Source of the DNA: Bdellovibrionales bacterium
GTDB lineage: Bacteria > Bdellovibrionota > Bdellovibrionia > Bdellovibrionales > Bdellovibrionaceae
Assembly (NCBI GenBank): GCA_016713585.1
Contig: JADJOV010000014.1
Location: forward strand, 1-64,000
Direction: 5' to 3'
Length of the DNA stretch: 64,000 nucleotides
Below the pieces are notes generated by a model that saw only the letters and a list, made by a program, of their open reading frames with translations, had not been told where the DNA came from and did not search any database. Shown here piece after piece: positions 10,322-18,554 of this stretch. Numbering within the stretch: the first letter of the stretch is position 1; every line of letters begins with the position of its first letter. A program made the position numbers and the translations under genes.

Positions 10322-11042
10322 AAATGGACAACCTTCTTTGTTGCGTCGATATTTTCCAAAAATAAATTTTGACCTTCCAAACTCAGGACTCTATGGGGCA
10401 AGAGCCCCATAAATCTTTCATCATAAGAGCTAATCAGAATATGCTTACAGGATCCCCTTTGACGGAGCTCACTGAGGTGATCAACAAAGATTTGAACAGT
10501 ATCGAATCCCAATCCAACGGAAGGATCATCCATTAATAATAACTCAGGCTCAGTGACAACCGCACGCAGAAGACAGGTGAGTTTACGAACTCGCCCAGGA
10601 ACATGAGCTGGTCTTTCTTGGGCCATTTTTGAAATGTCGAATTTCTTAAAAATATTCAGGACTCTGCTTTTCGCTTCAGATGGCGGAATCAAATGATGAT
10701 AAACTAAAGGCAACATTAAATTATCATAAAGCGATCGATTACTAATCAACCCCCATAGTCAAAAGAATATCCAATGTTCAACCGAATCGGCAAAAACTCT
10801 TCAAAGGACATTTCCGTCACATCGAGCTGATTAATCCAGAACCTTCCTCCATTTGGGTTTTCCAATCCTGCAACAATCTGAAGTAAAGAAGATTTCCCTG
10901 CTCCTTCTGATGATTTGATCCAAAGAATCTCTTGCATGGGGAACTCAAAATCACAGCGATTCAAAATGGGCTCATGATCAGGAAACTTAATCGTCACTTG
11001 ATCAAATCTCATACTCTGAATATGAACTCGTTGATCTGGCAT
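10318..11042 (-). CDS. mlaF: MlaF-like ABC ATPase with degenerate motifs, frame-broken
   Basis: ATP-binding subunit of the Mla-type transporter, in two frames joined at the run of five Cs at 10750-10754. One extra base gives FDYGGLISNRSLYDNL, which is standard for MlaF after the Q-loop region. The Walker A segment reads SSEGAGKSS (first Gly replaced, Lys50 kept). Walker B ends MDDP instead of DEP. The LSGG signature position reads VPGR. The H-loop His position is Tyr (SSYDERF). The remaining length is normal. It overlaps mlaE upstream by 41 bases and mlaD downstream by four. An ATG at 11012 is an alternative start. Confidence 0.8.
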
Positions 11043-11864
11043 TAGAAGACCCCAGTGATTTCAGTTGATTGAGATAGAACCATGCCGTCACGGTTAAATT
11101 GAAAACAGTCACATAGATAACGCTTTTGACCACGGCCTGGGTCGTTACCTGAGGAACCTCGTGAGGACTGCGTTTTACCGACAATCCTTGATAACAACAA
11201 ATGACAAAAATAATCATTCCACTAAAACTATTTTTGAGCAGAAAAATCAGGACATCTTCTTTCGCAAAGGCTCTAAGTAAAGAATCCGAATAAAAACTAA
11301 ACGGCATATTGTGTAGAATCTTTGTTATAAAAAAACCGCCAATCAACCCCACGACAATAAAATAGAATGCCAAACAAAGAACACTGATAACTCCACCAAC
11401 AACCCTTGGAAACACAATAAAACTAAGTGGATTTATTCCCATGCTTTCCAATGCCTCGATCTCACGGTTGGCCCTCATGTTTCCCACTTCGGACGCAACA
11501 GCAGTCCCGCTTCTTGCGATCACAACAAGTGCAGTCAGCAGAGGGGCAGCCTCCCGCACGAGAACCACCACAAGAAAATTACCTATCATTTCTGTCCCGC
11601 CCAAAAGGGTTAAATTCCCCATTCCCTGAATAATCAACACACTCCCTGTCGTCAGGGCCAAAATTGAGATCAAGGGAGCGCCTGCCACCCTGTAAAATAA
11701 ATCTGAGCTGACAACACGGAAATAATCGTCCGCAGCCCCTGGGCTCGATCCAAAACCGTAGCTCGAACAGCGAGGTAAACCATCAGGAGAACCCTGAGAG
11801 TATATTCAATATTCACCACCACAAATCGGCCCATTGAATCTATGCGAGTTAGAAAGTAGCTCAT
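11002..11864 (-). CDS. mlaE: MlaE-like permease, frame-broken
   Basis: Inner-membrane permease of the Mla/MCE phospholipid transporter. The first 64 codons (from 11864) end at a stop. Adding one base in the AAAA run at 11694-11697 joins them to the remaining 228 codons, giving QIYFYRVAGAPLIS. The rest shows the MlaE hallmarks: EAAPLLTALVVIARSGTAVASEVG, EALESMGINP and several hydrophobic helices. Reconstituted length is about 287 residues, a little above E. coli MlaE (260). It is the first gene of the mlaE-mlaF-mlaD-LolC/E-like run. Confidence 0.85.
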
Positions 11865-11941
11865 ATGCTTAGGTCATCGGTCGAACCCGGATAAATTAAT
11901 ACAGACAAGAGTCCAGAGTGAAAAAAATAACAGGCATTCAA

Positions 11942-12033
11942 ATGGACCGTAGGCCTCAATGATTCATGGGCCAGAGGCCGATAATTCATGGGCCAGAGGC
12001 CCTATAATTCATGGGCCGTAGGCCCAATAACTA
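11942..12033. repeat. four-unit GGCC-rich tandem repeat
   Basis: Four units of 22-24 bases start at 11942, 11966, 11988 and 12011. Each begins ATGGRCC, has a GGCC core that is a near palindrome (for example GGGCC-GTA-GGCCC), and ends in an AT-rich ATAATTC-like segment. The array lies between mlaE and the ydcF-like gene, and the last unit overlaps the latter's final codons. Each unit could fold as a short hairpin. Confidence 0.75.
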
Positions 12034-12623
12034 TAAAACAAAGATTTCAGGCCCTCGTTGGCGGTCTCCCAAAACCCAAGACTGTAGCGATGAGCTGTGG
12101 GCAGACCGACCTTAATCAATTCAATATGTGGTGGAAAAATACTTCGAAAGGTCTTGTAGGCCCTATACATATGCAAATGCGACGTAATCAGCAGGACCTC
12201 TCGACAATTTAAGGCCTCGACCAATGGCAGACTCTGTTGGGCATTTCCAAAAGTTGTCTCTGAACGACGTTCTAAAAAGATCTCCTCCTCTCTCAATTCC
12301 GGATAAAAAACACATAGAGGGAAAATCTCAGTCAATGATGAACTCGGCTTAACGCCTGAAACAATCAATTTCTTAATCGTCCTTTGAGACAGCAAATCAA
12401 AACCTTCCCGAACCCTTCCGGCACCACCAGTCAATACCACTGCACAATCTCCCTGGCTGGAGACTGACCACGCAGTAATTGGTTCACTTTGAACCAATTC
12501 AAACTGCTGCTGGAATTGAAACAGGAAAATAATAGAAACCGCTCCAGCAAATAGCAAAACCTTGGATCGGATAAGTTTTCGAAACTTATCTTTCAAAAGA
12601 TTACCGATGGGCCAGCACCTCAA
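12009..12623 (-). CDS. YdcF/SanA-like DUF218 membrane protein
   Basis: 204 residues with one N-terminal transmembrane helix (about 20-36) and a DUF218 domain. Family motifs are visible: AVVLTGGAGRVREG (the nucleotide-like loop), TIKKLIVSG, SETTFGNAQ and ITSHLHMYRA. Relatives (SanA, ElyC, YdcF) act in envelope integrity or undecaprenyl-phosphate metabolism, but the chemistry is unclear for most. It overlaps ridA by 23 bases. The stop codon lies inside the GGCC repeat array. Confidence 0.75.
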   Translation of the reverse strand: MRCWPIGNLLKDKFRKLIRSKVLLFAGAVSIIFLFQFQQQFELVQSEPITAWSVSSQGDCAVVLTGGAGRVREGFDLLSQRTIKKLIVSGVKPSSSLTEIFPLCVFYPELREEEIFLERRSETTFGNAQQSLPLVEALNCREVLLITSHLHMYRAYKTFRSIFPPHIELIKVGLPTAHRYSLGFWETANEGLKSLFYSYWAYGP

Positions 12624-12978
12624 TCTCTACATTGACACCTTTGGGTAGCTCTCTCACCGCGATTGTGGATCTAGCTGGAGGGTCTTTTGGAAAGAATGGC
12701 GCATAAACCTCGTTTACTTTAGCAAAATCACCCATGTCCGTCAAAAAAATGGTCGCTTTCACTACTTTTGAAAAATCAAGTCCCGCAGCTTTCAAAACGC
12801 CTTCAATATTTTTCATCACTAATTTCGTCTGGAGCTGAACATCCCCGCGAAGGACTTCATTTGTCAGTGGATCAATTGGAATCTGCCCTGAACAAAATAG
12901 GAAATTCCCACATTCAACAGCTTGCGAATAAGGACCGACGGGCGCCGGAGCCTCTTGAGTCAAAATAATTTTCTTCAT
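12601..12978 (-). CDS. ridA: RidA family enamine/imine deaminase
   Basis: 125 residues matching RidA (YjgF/YER057c/UK114) over its full length: APAPVGPYSQAV at the N-terminus, FCSGQIPIDP, and the C-terminal ARSTIAVRELPKGVNVEIE with the catalytic Arg. RidA trimers hydrolyse reactive 2-aminoacrylate-type intermediates formed by PLP enzymes. The ATG at 12978 follows an AAGGGG ribosome-binding site. It overlaps the downstream DUF218 gene. Confidence 0.95.
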   Translation of the reverse strand: MKKIILTQEAPAPVGPYSQAVECGNFLFCSGQIPIDPLTNEVLRGDVQLQTKLVMKNIEGVLKAAGLDFSKVVKATIFLTDMGDFAKVNEVYAPFFPKDPPARSTIAVRELPKGVNVEIEVLAHR

Positions 12979-13101
12979 AAAATCCCCTTGTTTTTGTCAC
13001 TATTAAACCTATTGATTCTATCTGTGCTATTGGGTTTCAAAATCAAATCTAATCAACACCCGCCAACACAATTTTCCTCATTGGATATTTTCTTTGAAAA
13101 A

Positions 13102-13623
13102 TCAGAAATAAAATATAATTCCAGCCCTCAGTGGATGATCACCAATCGTACGGAATCGTATTTCTTTCATCGATGAAATCCCAGTTCCCCCTTCGAAAGT
13201 GAAAGCTAATGAATCTAGGCCAGGCAGAAAGAACTCAGCCCCGAAAATTGCAGCAAGTTCGAACCCCGACTGCTTCTCAATTGTTGGTGGTGAGTCCGCA
13301 TTATAGCCTTCATAATTCACCAAACCCAAGTGGCCCCCAAAATAAAAATTCATTCGCTCTTCTCTAAAAAGAATTCGGCGAATGCCACCATTGATAGAAA
13401 ACTTCGAAGCATTTCTTTGAGTATCAAGACCTAAACTTCCTGTCACACCAAAGTCTGGATTCGGATAGTAAACTGTTGCTAATGCTGGAAGGTCTTGGCT
13501 ATTATTATTCTTGATTCCAATCCCAAGCCGACTCGTTAAATCCTTCCCGAAGGCAGAAACAGAGAGGCACAAACCTAGAGTTCCCACCACCGCGACCAAG
13601 AAAAACCGTTTTTGACAAAACAA
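13102..13623 (-). CDS. small exported beta-barrel protein
   Basis: About 173 residues from a TTG at 13623, which has GGGAGG six bases upstream. The frame is open to 13695 but has no better start. It starts with a signal peptide (FFLVAVVGTLGLCLSVSAFG) and continues in amphipathic strands with aromatic girdle residues, ending IIFYF with a terminal Phe. This fits an eight-stranded outer-membrane barrel of the OmpA/OmpW size class. No specific function is recognised. It is a single gene beside tRNA-Ala, transcribed towards ridA. Confidence 0.6.
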   Translation of the reverse strand: MFCQKRFFLVAVVGTLGLCLSVSAFGKDLTSRLGIGIKNNNSQDLPALATVYYPNPDFGVTGSLGLDTQRNASKFSINGGIRRILFREERMNFYFGGHLGLVNYEGYNADSPPTIEKQSGFELAAIFGAEFFLPGLDSLAFTFEGGTGISSMKEIRFRTIGDHPLRAGIIFYF

Positions 13624-13745
13624 GTGACCTCCCTCTCTCATCAATTTTCTGTGAGGCCTTAAATTCAATACTGAATTAGGTCTTGCATCAAACAAAAAAT
13701 CATCTTATGGTAACCCTGTCTTCGACATAGCTTTGCGTGTCAGAC

Positions 13746-13820
13746 GGGCCCATGGTGAAGTTGGGATCATATGTCCATGGCATGGATAAGTCACCAGTTC
13801 GACTCTGGTTGGGTCCACCA
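13746..13820 (+). tRNA. tRNA-Ala (anticodon GGC)
   Basis: A complete 75-base cloverleaf can be folded by hand. The acceptor stem is GGGCCCA with TGGGTCC. The D stem is GTGA/TCAT with loop AGTTGGGA. The anticodon stem is TGTCC/GGATA with loop ATGGCAT (GGC at positions 34-36). The variable loop is AGTC, and the T stem is ACCAG/CTGGT around TTCGACT. Discriminator A73 and an encoded CCA follow. The third acceptor pair is G3-U70, the alanine identity element, which confirms the assignment. It reads GCC/GCU alanine codons. An accessory region starts directly downstream. Confidence 0.95.
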
Positions 13821-13927
13821 TTTGTCAAGCGACTCGAACTTGTGTCCACAAGATTATTTGAGTGCTTGAAAGCTTGCTCTTTCAAATCTTTAAAACGATT
13901 TTACAGCCCGCTGAGGGGTTTGATTCC

Positions 13928-14575
13928 CTAACGCCTTGTTGTAGTGAGCTTCACCCACATGGAAATGTATTTCAAAACCATCTTTAAGATTTCGATTTTA
14001 TGAACTACTAATTTTATGATCTTTGACCTCATTTCCAAATCATTTTCTCCTTTTGTTATTAATTCCCTCAAACCTGTTCTAAATAATTCTAAACTTTCAA
14101 AACTGATAAGCTGTGATTCTTCGCAGTCTTTGCTTTGAAGTTGTTTTAGCGCTTCTATAAATTTGTTTTGGCTTTTTTGTAATTCACTGAGTTTTTCAAA
14201 CAAAGGCTTCAGGTTAGTCTCCTCCGGAAGAGTTGCAATTCTTTCAGCTAGAAGAGCAATTTGTCGTTCCAAGGTTTCAATTTTAGTTTCAAGTTCTTTA
14301 GACTTGGATTCCTTTTCGTTAATTCCTTGCGTGGCTTTCGCTCTAGATAAAAGATTTCTGGAAAAATCATCAGTTAACACAAACTTTTTAACCTCTTCCC
14401 AGACGGCTGGCTCAATTTTTGAAGCCGGTATTCTTCTGGGTCTGTGGTCTAAGAGTTTATAATTGATAGTCGATTCTTTTTTCTTTGTTGCCACATGTTC
14501 ATAATAACCAACCCTTTTCCCAGAGCCTCCAGTAGCTGAAGCACCAGACATTTTCTCGCCACACTCTCAAATGAT
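13928..14575 (-). pseudogene. serine recombinase C-terminal remnant
   Basis: Remnant of a large serine recombinase. The frame carries the end of a zinc-ribbon segment (ECGEKMSGASATGGSGKRVG), then a long coiled coil (SKELETKIETLERQIALL...) and the typical tail. In-frame sequence continues upstream past a TGA that sits where the first zinc-ribbon Cys would be (TGT to TGA), and there is no catalytic resolvase domain. The gene is therefore dead or a fragment. It lies about 110 bases from the end of tRNA-Ala and marks an old integration event. Confidence 0.75.
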
Positions 14576-14617
14576 CTGGGGATATTTTCTTAATGTCCCT
14601 TGAATACGTAACGAAGC

Positions 14618-14899
14618 CTAGGCAACTTTTTTCGCAACAATTTTATATTCATAACCAAGTTCGCGAAGAATCGAAAGCAAAATTTCAAGAGCTACTTTAG
14701 CAGTTCCAACACGCGATTCAATTTGAGCAATTCTACCCTGAGTCACGCCAATTTTTTTTGCAAGCTGAACTTGAGACATCCTTTTCTCTTTGCGGGCTTT
14801 TTTTATCAATTCAATAAGCCTGTGCTTTTCACGAAATTCATGAATATCAACATCGAGAGATTTTGCAAGTTCCTCAACTGTCATTTCTTTCCAAGTCAT
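14618..14899 (-). CDS. XRE-family antitoxin (HigA2-like)
   Basis: 93-residue helix-turn-helix protein. The HTH lies at about residues 28-83 (ARKEKRMSQVQLAKKIGVTQ, then GRIAQIESRVGTAKVALEIL), a lambda-Cro/XRE fold. It lies 22 bases downstream of a HigB/Gp49-like toxin fragment in the same orientation, the toxin-first order of HigBA-type systems. It would bind its own operator and neutralise the toxin. The frame is intact even though the toxin looks truncated, so it may be a surviving antitoxin. Confidence 0.8.
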   Translation of the reverse strand: MTWKEMTVEELAKSLDVDIHEFREKHRLIELIKKARKEKRMSQVQLAKKIGVTQGRIAQIESRVGTAKVALEILLSILRELGYEYKIVAKKVA

Positions 14900-14921
14900 G
14901 ATTACACCTCTTTCAATCGTT

Positions 14922-15134
14922 TTAAGACCACTTCAATTTCTTTTGCGGTAGTTCTTGGGTCTTCTTTTTAAAGGCATGGACAAAGTATATTCCATCAGCT
15001 TTTTTGACAAAATAAAAAAATCTATAAGCCCCAGTCCTGTCTTTTAAGCGTAACTCATGCAGCCCCTTTTGAACTGAAGATAGGTTACGACTTAAAGGCA
15101 TGGAAAGACTGTGACCTTCTTCCAATAAAACCAA
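14922..15134 (-). pseudogene. HigB/Gp49-like toxin, N-terminally truncated
   Basis: 70 codons from a TTG at 15134. The C-terminal two thirds of the RelE-superfamily Gp49/HigB2 fold are clear: LHELRLKDRTGAYRFFYFVK, then IYFVHAFKKKTQELP. Complete family members have about 110 residues. The frame remains open upstream for some 18 codons (RFRSLTSSLGNEDA) but meets a TAG near 15187, without a start or the first strands. The toxin is therefore probably inactive unless sequence errors hide its start. It pairs with the XRE gene downstream. Confidence 0.6.
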
Positions 15135-15367
15135 GGCATCCTCGTTCCCAAGTGAGCTTGTAAGACTGCGAAATCGTTGGCCCGCCTACTTCTTATAGCT
15201 TGGCGCAGACTCCACCATCTCTTTCGATAAACCGCTCAGATCTCTTTTGATCAATGAGACGAATTTCTTGAACGCCGAAACTGTGATGTGGCATGATAGC
15301 TGCAGATCCTCAGGAAGTACGCATTTCAGTTTCGTTCTGACACCAAAATTCTTGAATTCGGGAGTTG

Positions 15368-15676
15368 ATGGTCATTAGAATCCTTTTTCCTATTGGAATT
15401 TTATTTGCGAGCTTAAATGTTCATTCCTCCTACAAATATGCCGAGTGTCGTTGCAGCGTCGACTTCCTGACTCCGGCTGGCGACACTATGCATGTGAGCG
15501 ATTATGTCTACTGCCCAGAGAGCGAAGAGTATAGCTTTACCTGCTATGGCCATGTCGTCGGATGGTCACTTGATACAATGTGCGACAATGCAGCTGGTGA
15601 GACTTCTAAAAGCCCAAACTGGGATCCTCCTCGCCTCTCGACTGAAATTCCAGGAACTCTTTCATGCAGCATGTAA
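15368..15676 (+). CDS. small exported Cys-rich protein
   Basis: About 102 residues from the ATG at 15368 (GGGAG just upstream; TTG at 15365 is also possible). The N-terminus is a signal peptide (MVIRILFPIGILFASLNVHS). The mature part has six Cys (CRC, YCPES, CYG, MCDN, SCSM), consistent with three disulphides. It is the only plus-strand gene in the island. There is no recognisable family. It is a small secreted or periplasmic protein of unknown role. Confidence 0.5.
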   Translation: MVIRILFPIGILFASLNVHSSYKYAECRCSVDFLTPAGDTMHVSDYVYCPESEEYSFTCYGHVVGWSLDTMCDNAAGETSKSPNWDPPRLSTEIPGTLSCSM

Positions 15677-15814
15677 GTGCTGTTTAATAATTGAAAGCTG
15701 TGAACTTAATGCGGGCTCTTGATTCTATCATACGCCATATTACATTATAAGTTCGTTTAAGATTTTGCCCACAGGCCAATGACATTCCCATCTAATTCTG
15801 CTGTTCGTAACGAA

Positions 15815-16123
15815 TTATGCCGCCCGCTCTTCAGCTTCCCAAATATCAAGCTGTATCTGTAGGTTCATCCACATCTTAGGGCTGCTCTTAAGCACTTTAC
15901 TTATAAGAACAGCAAAATCAGCACTCATTGCCCTTTTACCACTAATAACTTCATTGAGTTTCGTTTGCAGAGTAGACTTTTTTGACAATCCGCCCGACGC
16001 CTCAACCAGGCGTTCTGAAAAATAAGACTGACTGTAACCCAGCTCATCAAGCCACAGACTTTTCAATATCTCCCCTGGATGGGAAGGCCTTCTTGTGGGT
16101 CGTTTTTTAGGATATTTCGCCAT
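15815..16123 (-). CDS. higA: HigA-family antitoxin
   Basis: 102-residue XRE protein of the HigA/VapI type. It shows the family entry PSHPGEILKSLWLDELGYS, a helix-turn-helix, the ISGKRAMSADFAVLISKVL core and the KMWMNLQIQLDIW end. It lies nine bases downstream of the higB toxin and shares its orientation, the normal toxin-first order. It is expected to bind the toxin and repress the operon. Intact length and good motifs suggest it is functional. Confidence 0.9.
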   Translation of the reverse strand: MAKYPKKRPTRRPSHPGEILKSLWLDELGYSQSYFSERLVEASGGLSKKSTLQTKLNEVISGKRAMSADFAVLISKVLKSSPKMWMNLQIQLDIWEAEERAA

Positions 16124-16132
16124 CAGCTCCTC

Positions 16133-16429
16133 CTAGTGATAATCTTCGACTTTAACTTCAAGAAATTCATATTTTTCAAATCTAAACGTCATTCCCCATC
16201 CAGAGGTTTTATGGATGTCGATCGCCCACTGTCCTTTTCGCTTACCAACTAGAGGATGAAGCCGCACGCTCGGCGGGAATCCCTTCTCCTTTAGCTCTTC
16301 AAAGTTCTCAACGGCTTCCATACCCTCGAGCAAATGAATAGCACGTTGCCAATACTGCCTGGGGAGTCCCTTAAAGCTTCCATTGTGGTAAAGGTCGGAT
16401 GCGGTCTTGTTGCCAAAGTCTCTGATCAT
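16133..16429 (-). CDS. higB: HigB-family RelE-like toxin
   Basis: 98 residues matching the HigB host-inhibition toxins of the RelE superfamily, which cut mRNA on the ribosome. Seen are the N-terminal MIRDFGNKTASDLYHNG, the FPPSVRLHPLVGKRKGQWAI strand region and the end WGMTFRFEKYEFLEVKVEDYH. Length is normal for the family. It is directly followed by higA. With that partner it forms a complete type II toxin-antitoxin module inside the island. Confidence 0.9.
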   Translation of the reverse strand: MIRDFGNKTASDLYHNGSFKGLPRQYWQRAIHLLEGMEAVENFEELKEKGFPPSVRLHPLVGKRKGQWAIDIHKTSGWGMTFRFEKYEFLEVKVEDYH

Positions 16430-16859
16430 GCAACCATCCTATCAACTTCGCTTCAACATACTATATTACGGTAACACAGTAAAGTCGAATTTTTAAGATG
16501 GCTAGGCCGCTATAAACGATTTAAATGAATCCAGATCAAAATAGCTTGAGGATTCAAGCCAGAAAAATCTACGCATATAACTTGAAAGTCGCACCAGCAA
16601 ACAAAGCTTTCAATAAATAGTATTTATCCATAGCGGCCATTTTCTACTTTCGCTTGATCCCTCTTTTCTCGCCCAATTCCCTCAGAAGATTCAGTGCCAT
16701 TTGCCGATGTTCTTCGCCAATCAAATTGAAGTCCACGAATCCTAGAGTCCATCGCCCATCTTTTCTTCATATTTTTATAAAATTTTAGTCCCGATCTATG
16801 ATCGACACGGGACCTATGTCAAGGTCATGACATGGCGATCTCAGCAAAATACTATCGCT
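16430..16859. other. non-coding stretch with inverted repeat and a possible gene relic
   Basis: 430 bases without an intact gene. GGCCGCTAT at 16505-16513 recurs inverted as ATAGCGGCC at 16630-16638, bracketing 134 bases of AT-rich sequence. On the minus strand, about 40 codons ending with a stop at 16644-16646 read like a protein C-terminus (GEEHRQMALNLLRELG) but have no start, so this may be a decayed gene. No promoter or terminator is clear. Confidence 0.35.
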
Positions 16860-17915
16860 CTACGACTTACCCTTTTTCTTCGGTTTTTTTGACGTCAATT
16901 TTTTAGCAAGTTCATCGAAATCACTACTGGATTGGCTTGATTCAACTTGGCGAAGTTGACCTTCGTATTTGTTAAATTCACTCTCTGCATGTTCAAGCGC
17001 CATCTTTTGAGAAATTTTTCCCGAATTTGTGAGGATGTTTTTTTCGTTGAACTGCAAAAAACCGTCTAATTTTTTGATCCAGTCGGACATGTGCATTGGC
17101 TTTCCCTTTAGTGCCTGATCTTCCGCATAATCCAAGTACATAACCACAGTCCGATTTAATGCTGCCAACTCTTCTTCACTCAAATAATTTTTTGCAACGG
17201 AAACATCTTGTTTACGTATGGCCCCAGCAGGTGAATTTTTCCAAGTCGTTAAGCCCATATTTTTCTTTGAGGCATCGGCACGAGACTTGATCACCTCTGC
17301 CGCCGTTTTGCCATGAGTAGCCCAGTGAAGTTTATTTTGAACCATGGCATAAAACTCTTGAGTGACTTGGGCACTACCATCGTAATCAATGCTTGTGGCG
17401 TAAATGTCGGTGATTTTTTGGTAGAATCGTCGCTCAGAAGCCCGAATGTCCCTAATGCGGAGTAGAAGTTCGTCAAAGTAGTCCTGAACTATGGACTTGC
17501 CCTCTTTAAGTCTTTCATCGTCCATGACAAAACCTTTAACTAAAAGCTCTTGAAGCTGTGCTGTAGCCCATTGCCTGAACTGGGTGCCCCTTGAGCTTCT
17601 AACCCTATAACCGACCGCCAGAATCGCTTCTAAGCTGTAGTGCCTAAGCTGCCGACTTATCTGCCGCTTGCCCTCTTGTCGAACTTGTAAGTATTGCTTA
17701 CAAGTTGCTGCCTCGGCCAGTTCACCCTCTTCAAAGATAGACTTAAGATGGAGTGTTATATTTTGAGGGGTTGTTTGGAATAATTCAGCAATAGCGGCCT
17801 GAGTGAGCCAAACACTTTTGTCTTCGAATCGGACTTGGATTTTTGTTTGTCCGTCGTTGGATTGAAATAAAATGATTCCGCCTTTAGCTTGAGGCGACTC
17901 ACTCTCTCCGCTCAT
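16860..17915 (-). CDS. RhuM family protein
   Basis: 351 residues matching the Virulence_RhuM family, first seen in a Salmonella pathogenicity island and common on mobile elements. Seen are the N-terminal IQVRFEDKSVWLTQAAIAEL with TTPQNITLHLK, the central YSLEAILAVGYRVRSSRGTQFRQWA (a KilA-N/Bro-like DNA-binding segment), and the C-terminal MYLDYAEDQA and DWIKKLDGFL. The tail is Lys-rich. Length is typical. The molecular role of RhuM is not established. Its presence supports the view that 13.7-18.5 kb is an accessory region. Confidence 0.9.
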   Translation of the reverse strand: MSGESESPQAKGGIILFQSNDGQTKIQVRFEDKSVWLTQAAIAELFQTTPQNITLHLKSIFEEGELAEAATCKQYLQVRQEGKRQISRQLRHYSLEAILAVGYRVRSSRGTQFRQWATAQLQELLVKGFVMDDERLKEGKSIVQDYFDELLLRIRDIRASERRFYQKITDIYATSIDYDGSAQVTQEFYAMVQNKLHWATHGKTAAEVIKSRADASKKNMGLTTWKNSPAGAIRKQDVSVAKNYLSEEELAALNRTVVMYLDYAEDQALKGKPMHMSDWIKKLDGFLQFNEKNILTNSGKISQKMALEHAESEFNKYEGQLRQVESSQSSSDFDELAKKLTSKKPKKKGKS

Positions 17916-18093
17916 ATTGCAAGCTCCCTAACTTTGGCTTCAAGGAAAACTGAGGTGGTCGGGTTTGACTAGACAGTTTTTTGACTAAGTTGTTTAGTGA
18001 AAAAATTGTTTAAAAAATCTTTCTTGTCAAAGAAGATAACAAATTCGCAGGATAGTTGCAATAAAATAATAGGTTCTTCCGACTTTCTTGTGC

Positions 18094-18545
18094 CTATAGA
18101 GGATAGAGTTCTAACTTCCCACAGTAGAACAGGATCGCGATTCGATATCCTCTGGCGTTAGCTTTGATTGTCTGGATCTTAGAGTTAAATCTTTCCATCA
18201 TGGGATTGGTTATCTAATGTCTGAGATAGGTCAAAATATTGTCTAGGTGTCGTTTCATGAGCTTTGCTACGTCAGCCATCGGTTTCAAGCAATTGTCCTG
18301 TCCGCGCAATAATAAATGGTCCACGTTATCGCGCTGTGGATTTTCTGGCAGATCTTTCAAAAATAAATCGTATGAAAGATTCTTTGGATTTCTCTGCCAT
18401 AGAGAGTTCATCCCTTCGTCAAATGATGATTCACTTATTTTGAGCCGCAGGTCTCTGAGGAAAACGAAAGATTTGCCATGTCCATACGTCTGCAATCTCT
18501 GTAAGCCATTTCGTGTGTCTGTGGAAACATCTGGGTTGATCGCCT
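18094..18545 (-). pseudogene. ISL3-family transposase remnant
   Basis: Degenerate C-terminal part of an ISL3-type transposase. The first frame (to 18214) ends HLDNILTYLRH and then a stop. A shifted frame continues as TNPMMERFNSKIQTIKANARG, YRIAILFYCGKLELYPL, stop at 18094-18096. These are the end motifs of ISL3 transposases. A few residues usually found between GYR and YRIAI appear to be missing. No terminal inverted repeats or N-terminal zinc finger were found, so this is a relic. Confidence 0.75.
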
Positions 18546-18554
18546 GACTTGATG

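Noticed and set aside
13700..13931. Short frames on both strands across 13.7-13.9 kb
   Set aside because: They cover tRNA-Ala; the GPNQSRTGDL-type text is the familiar artefact of translating a tRNA gene antisense.
15188..15370. Open minus-strand frame of about 60 codons reading like a protein C-terminus (VSAFKKFVSLIKRDLSG)
   Set aside because: It has no start codon or ribosome-binding site and ends just upstream of the toxin relic; it may be decayed sequence but cannot be supported as a gene.
13746..18545. Attachment-site duplication of the tRNA-Ala 3' end
   Set aside because: I saw no second copy near the far side of the island, and large serine recombinases do not usually use tRNA 3' ends.
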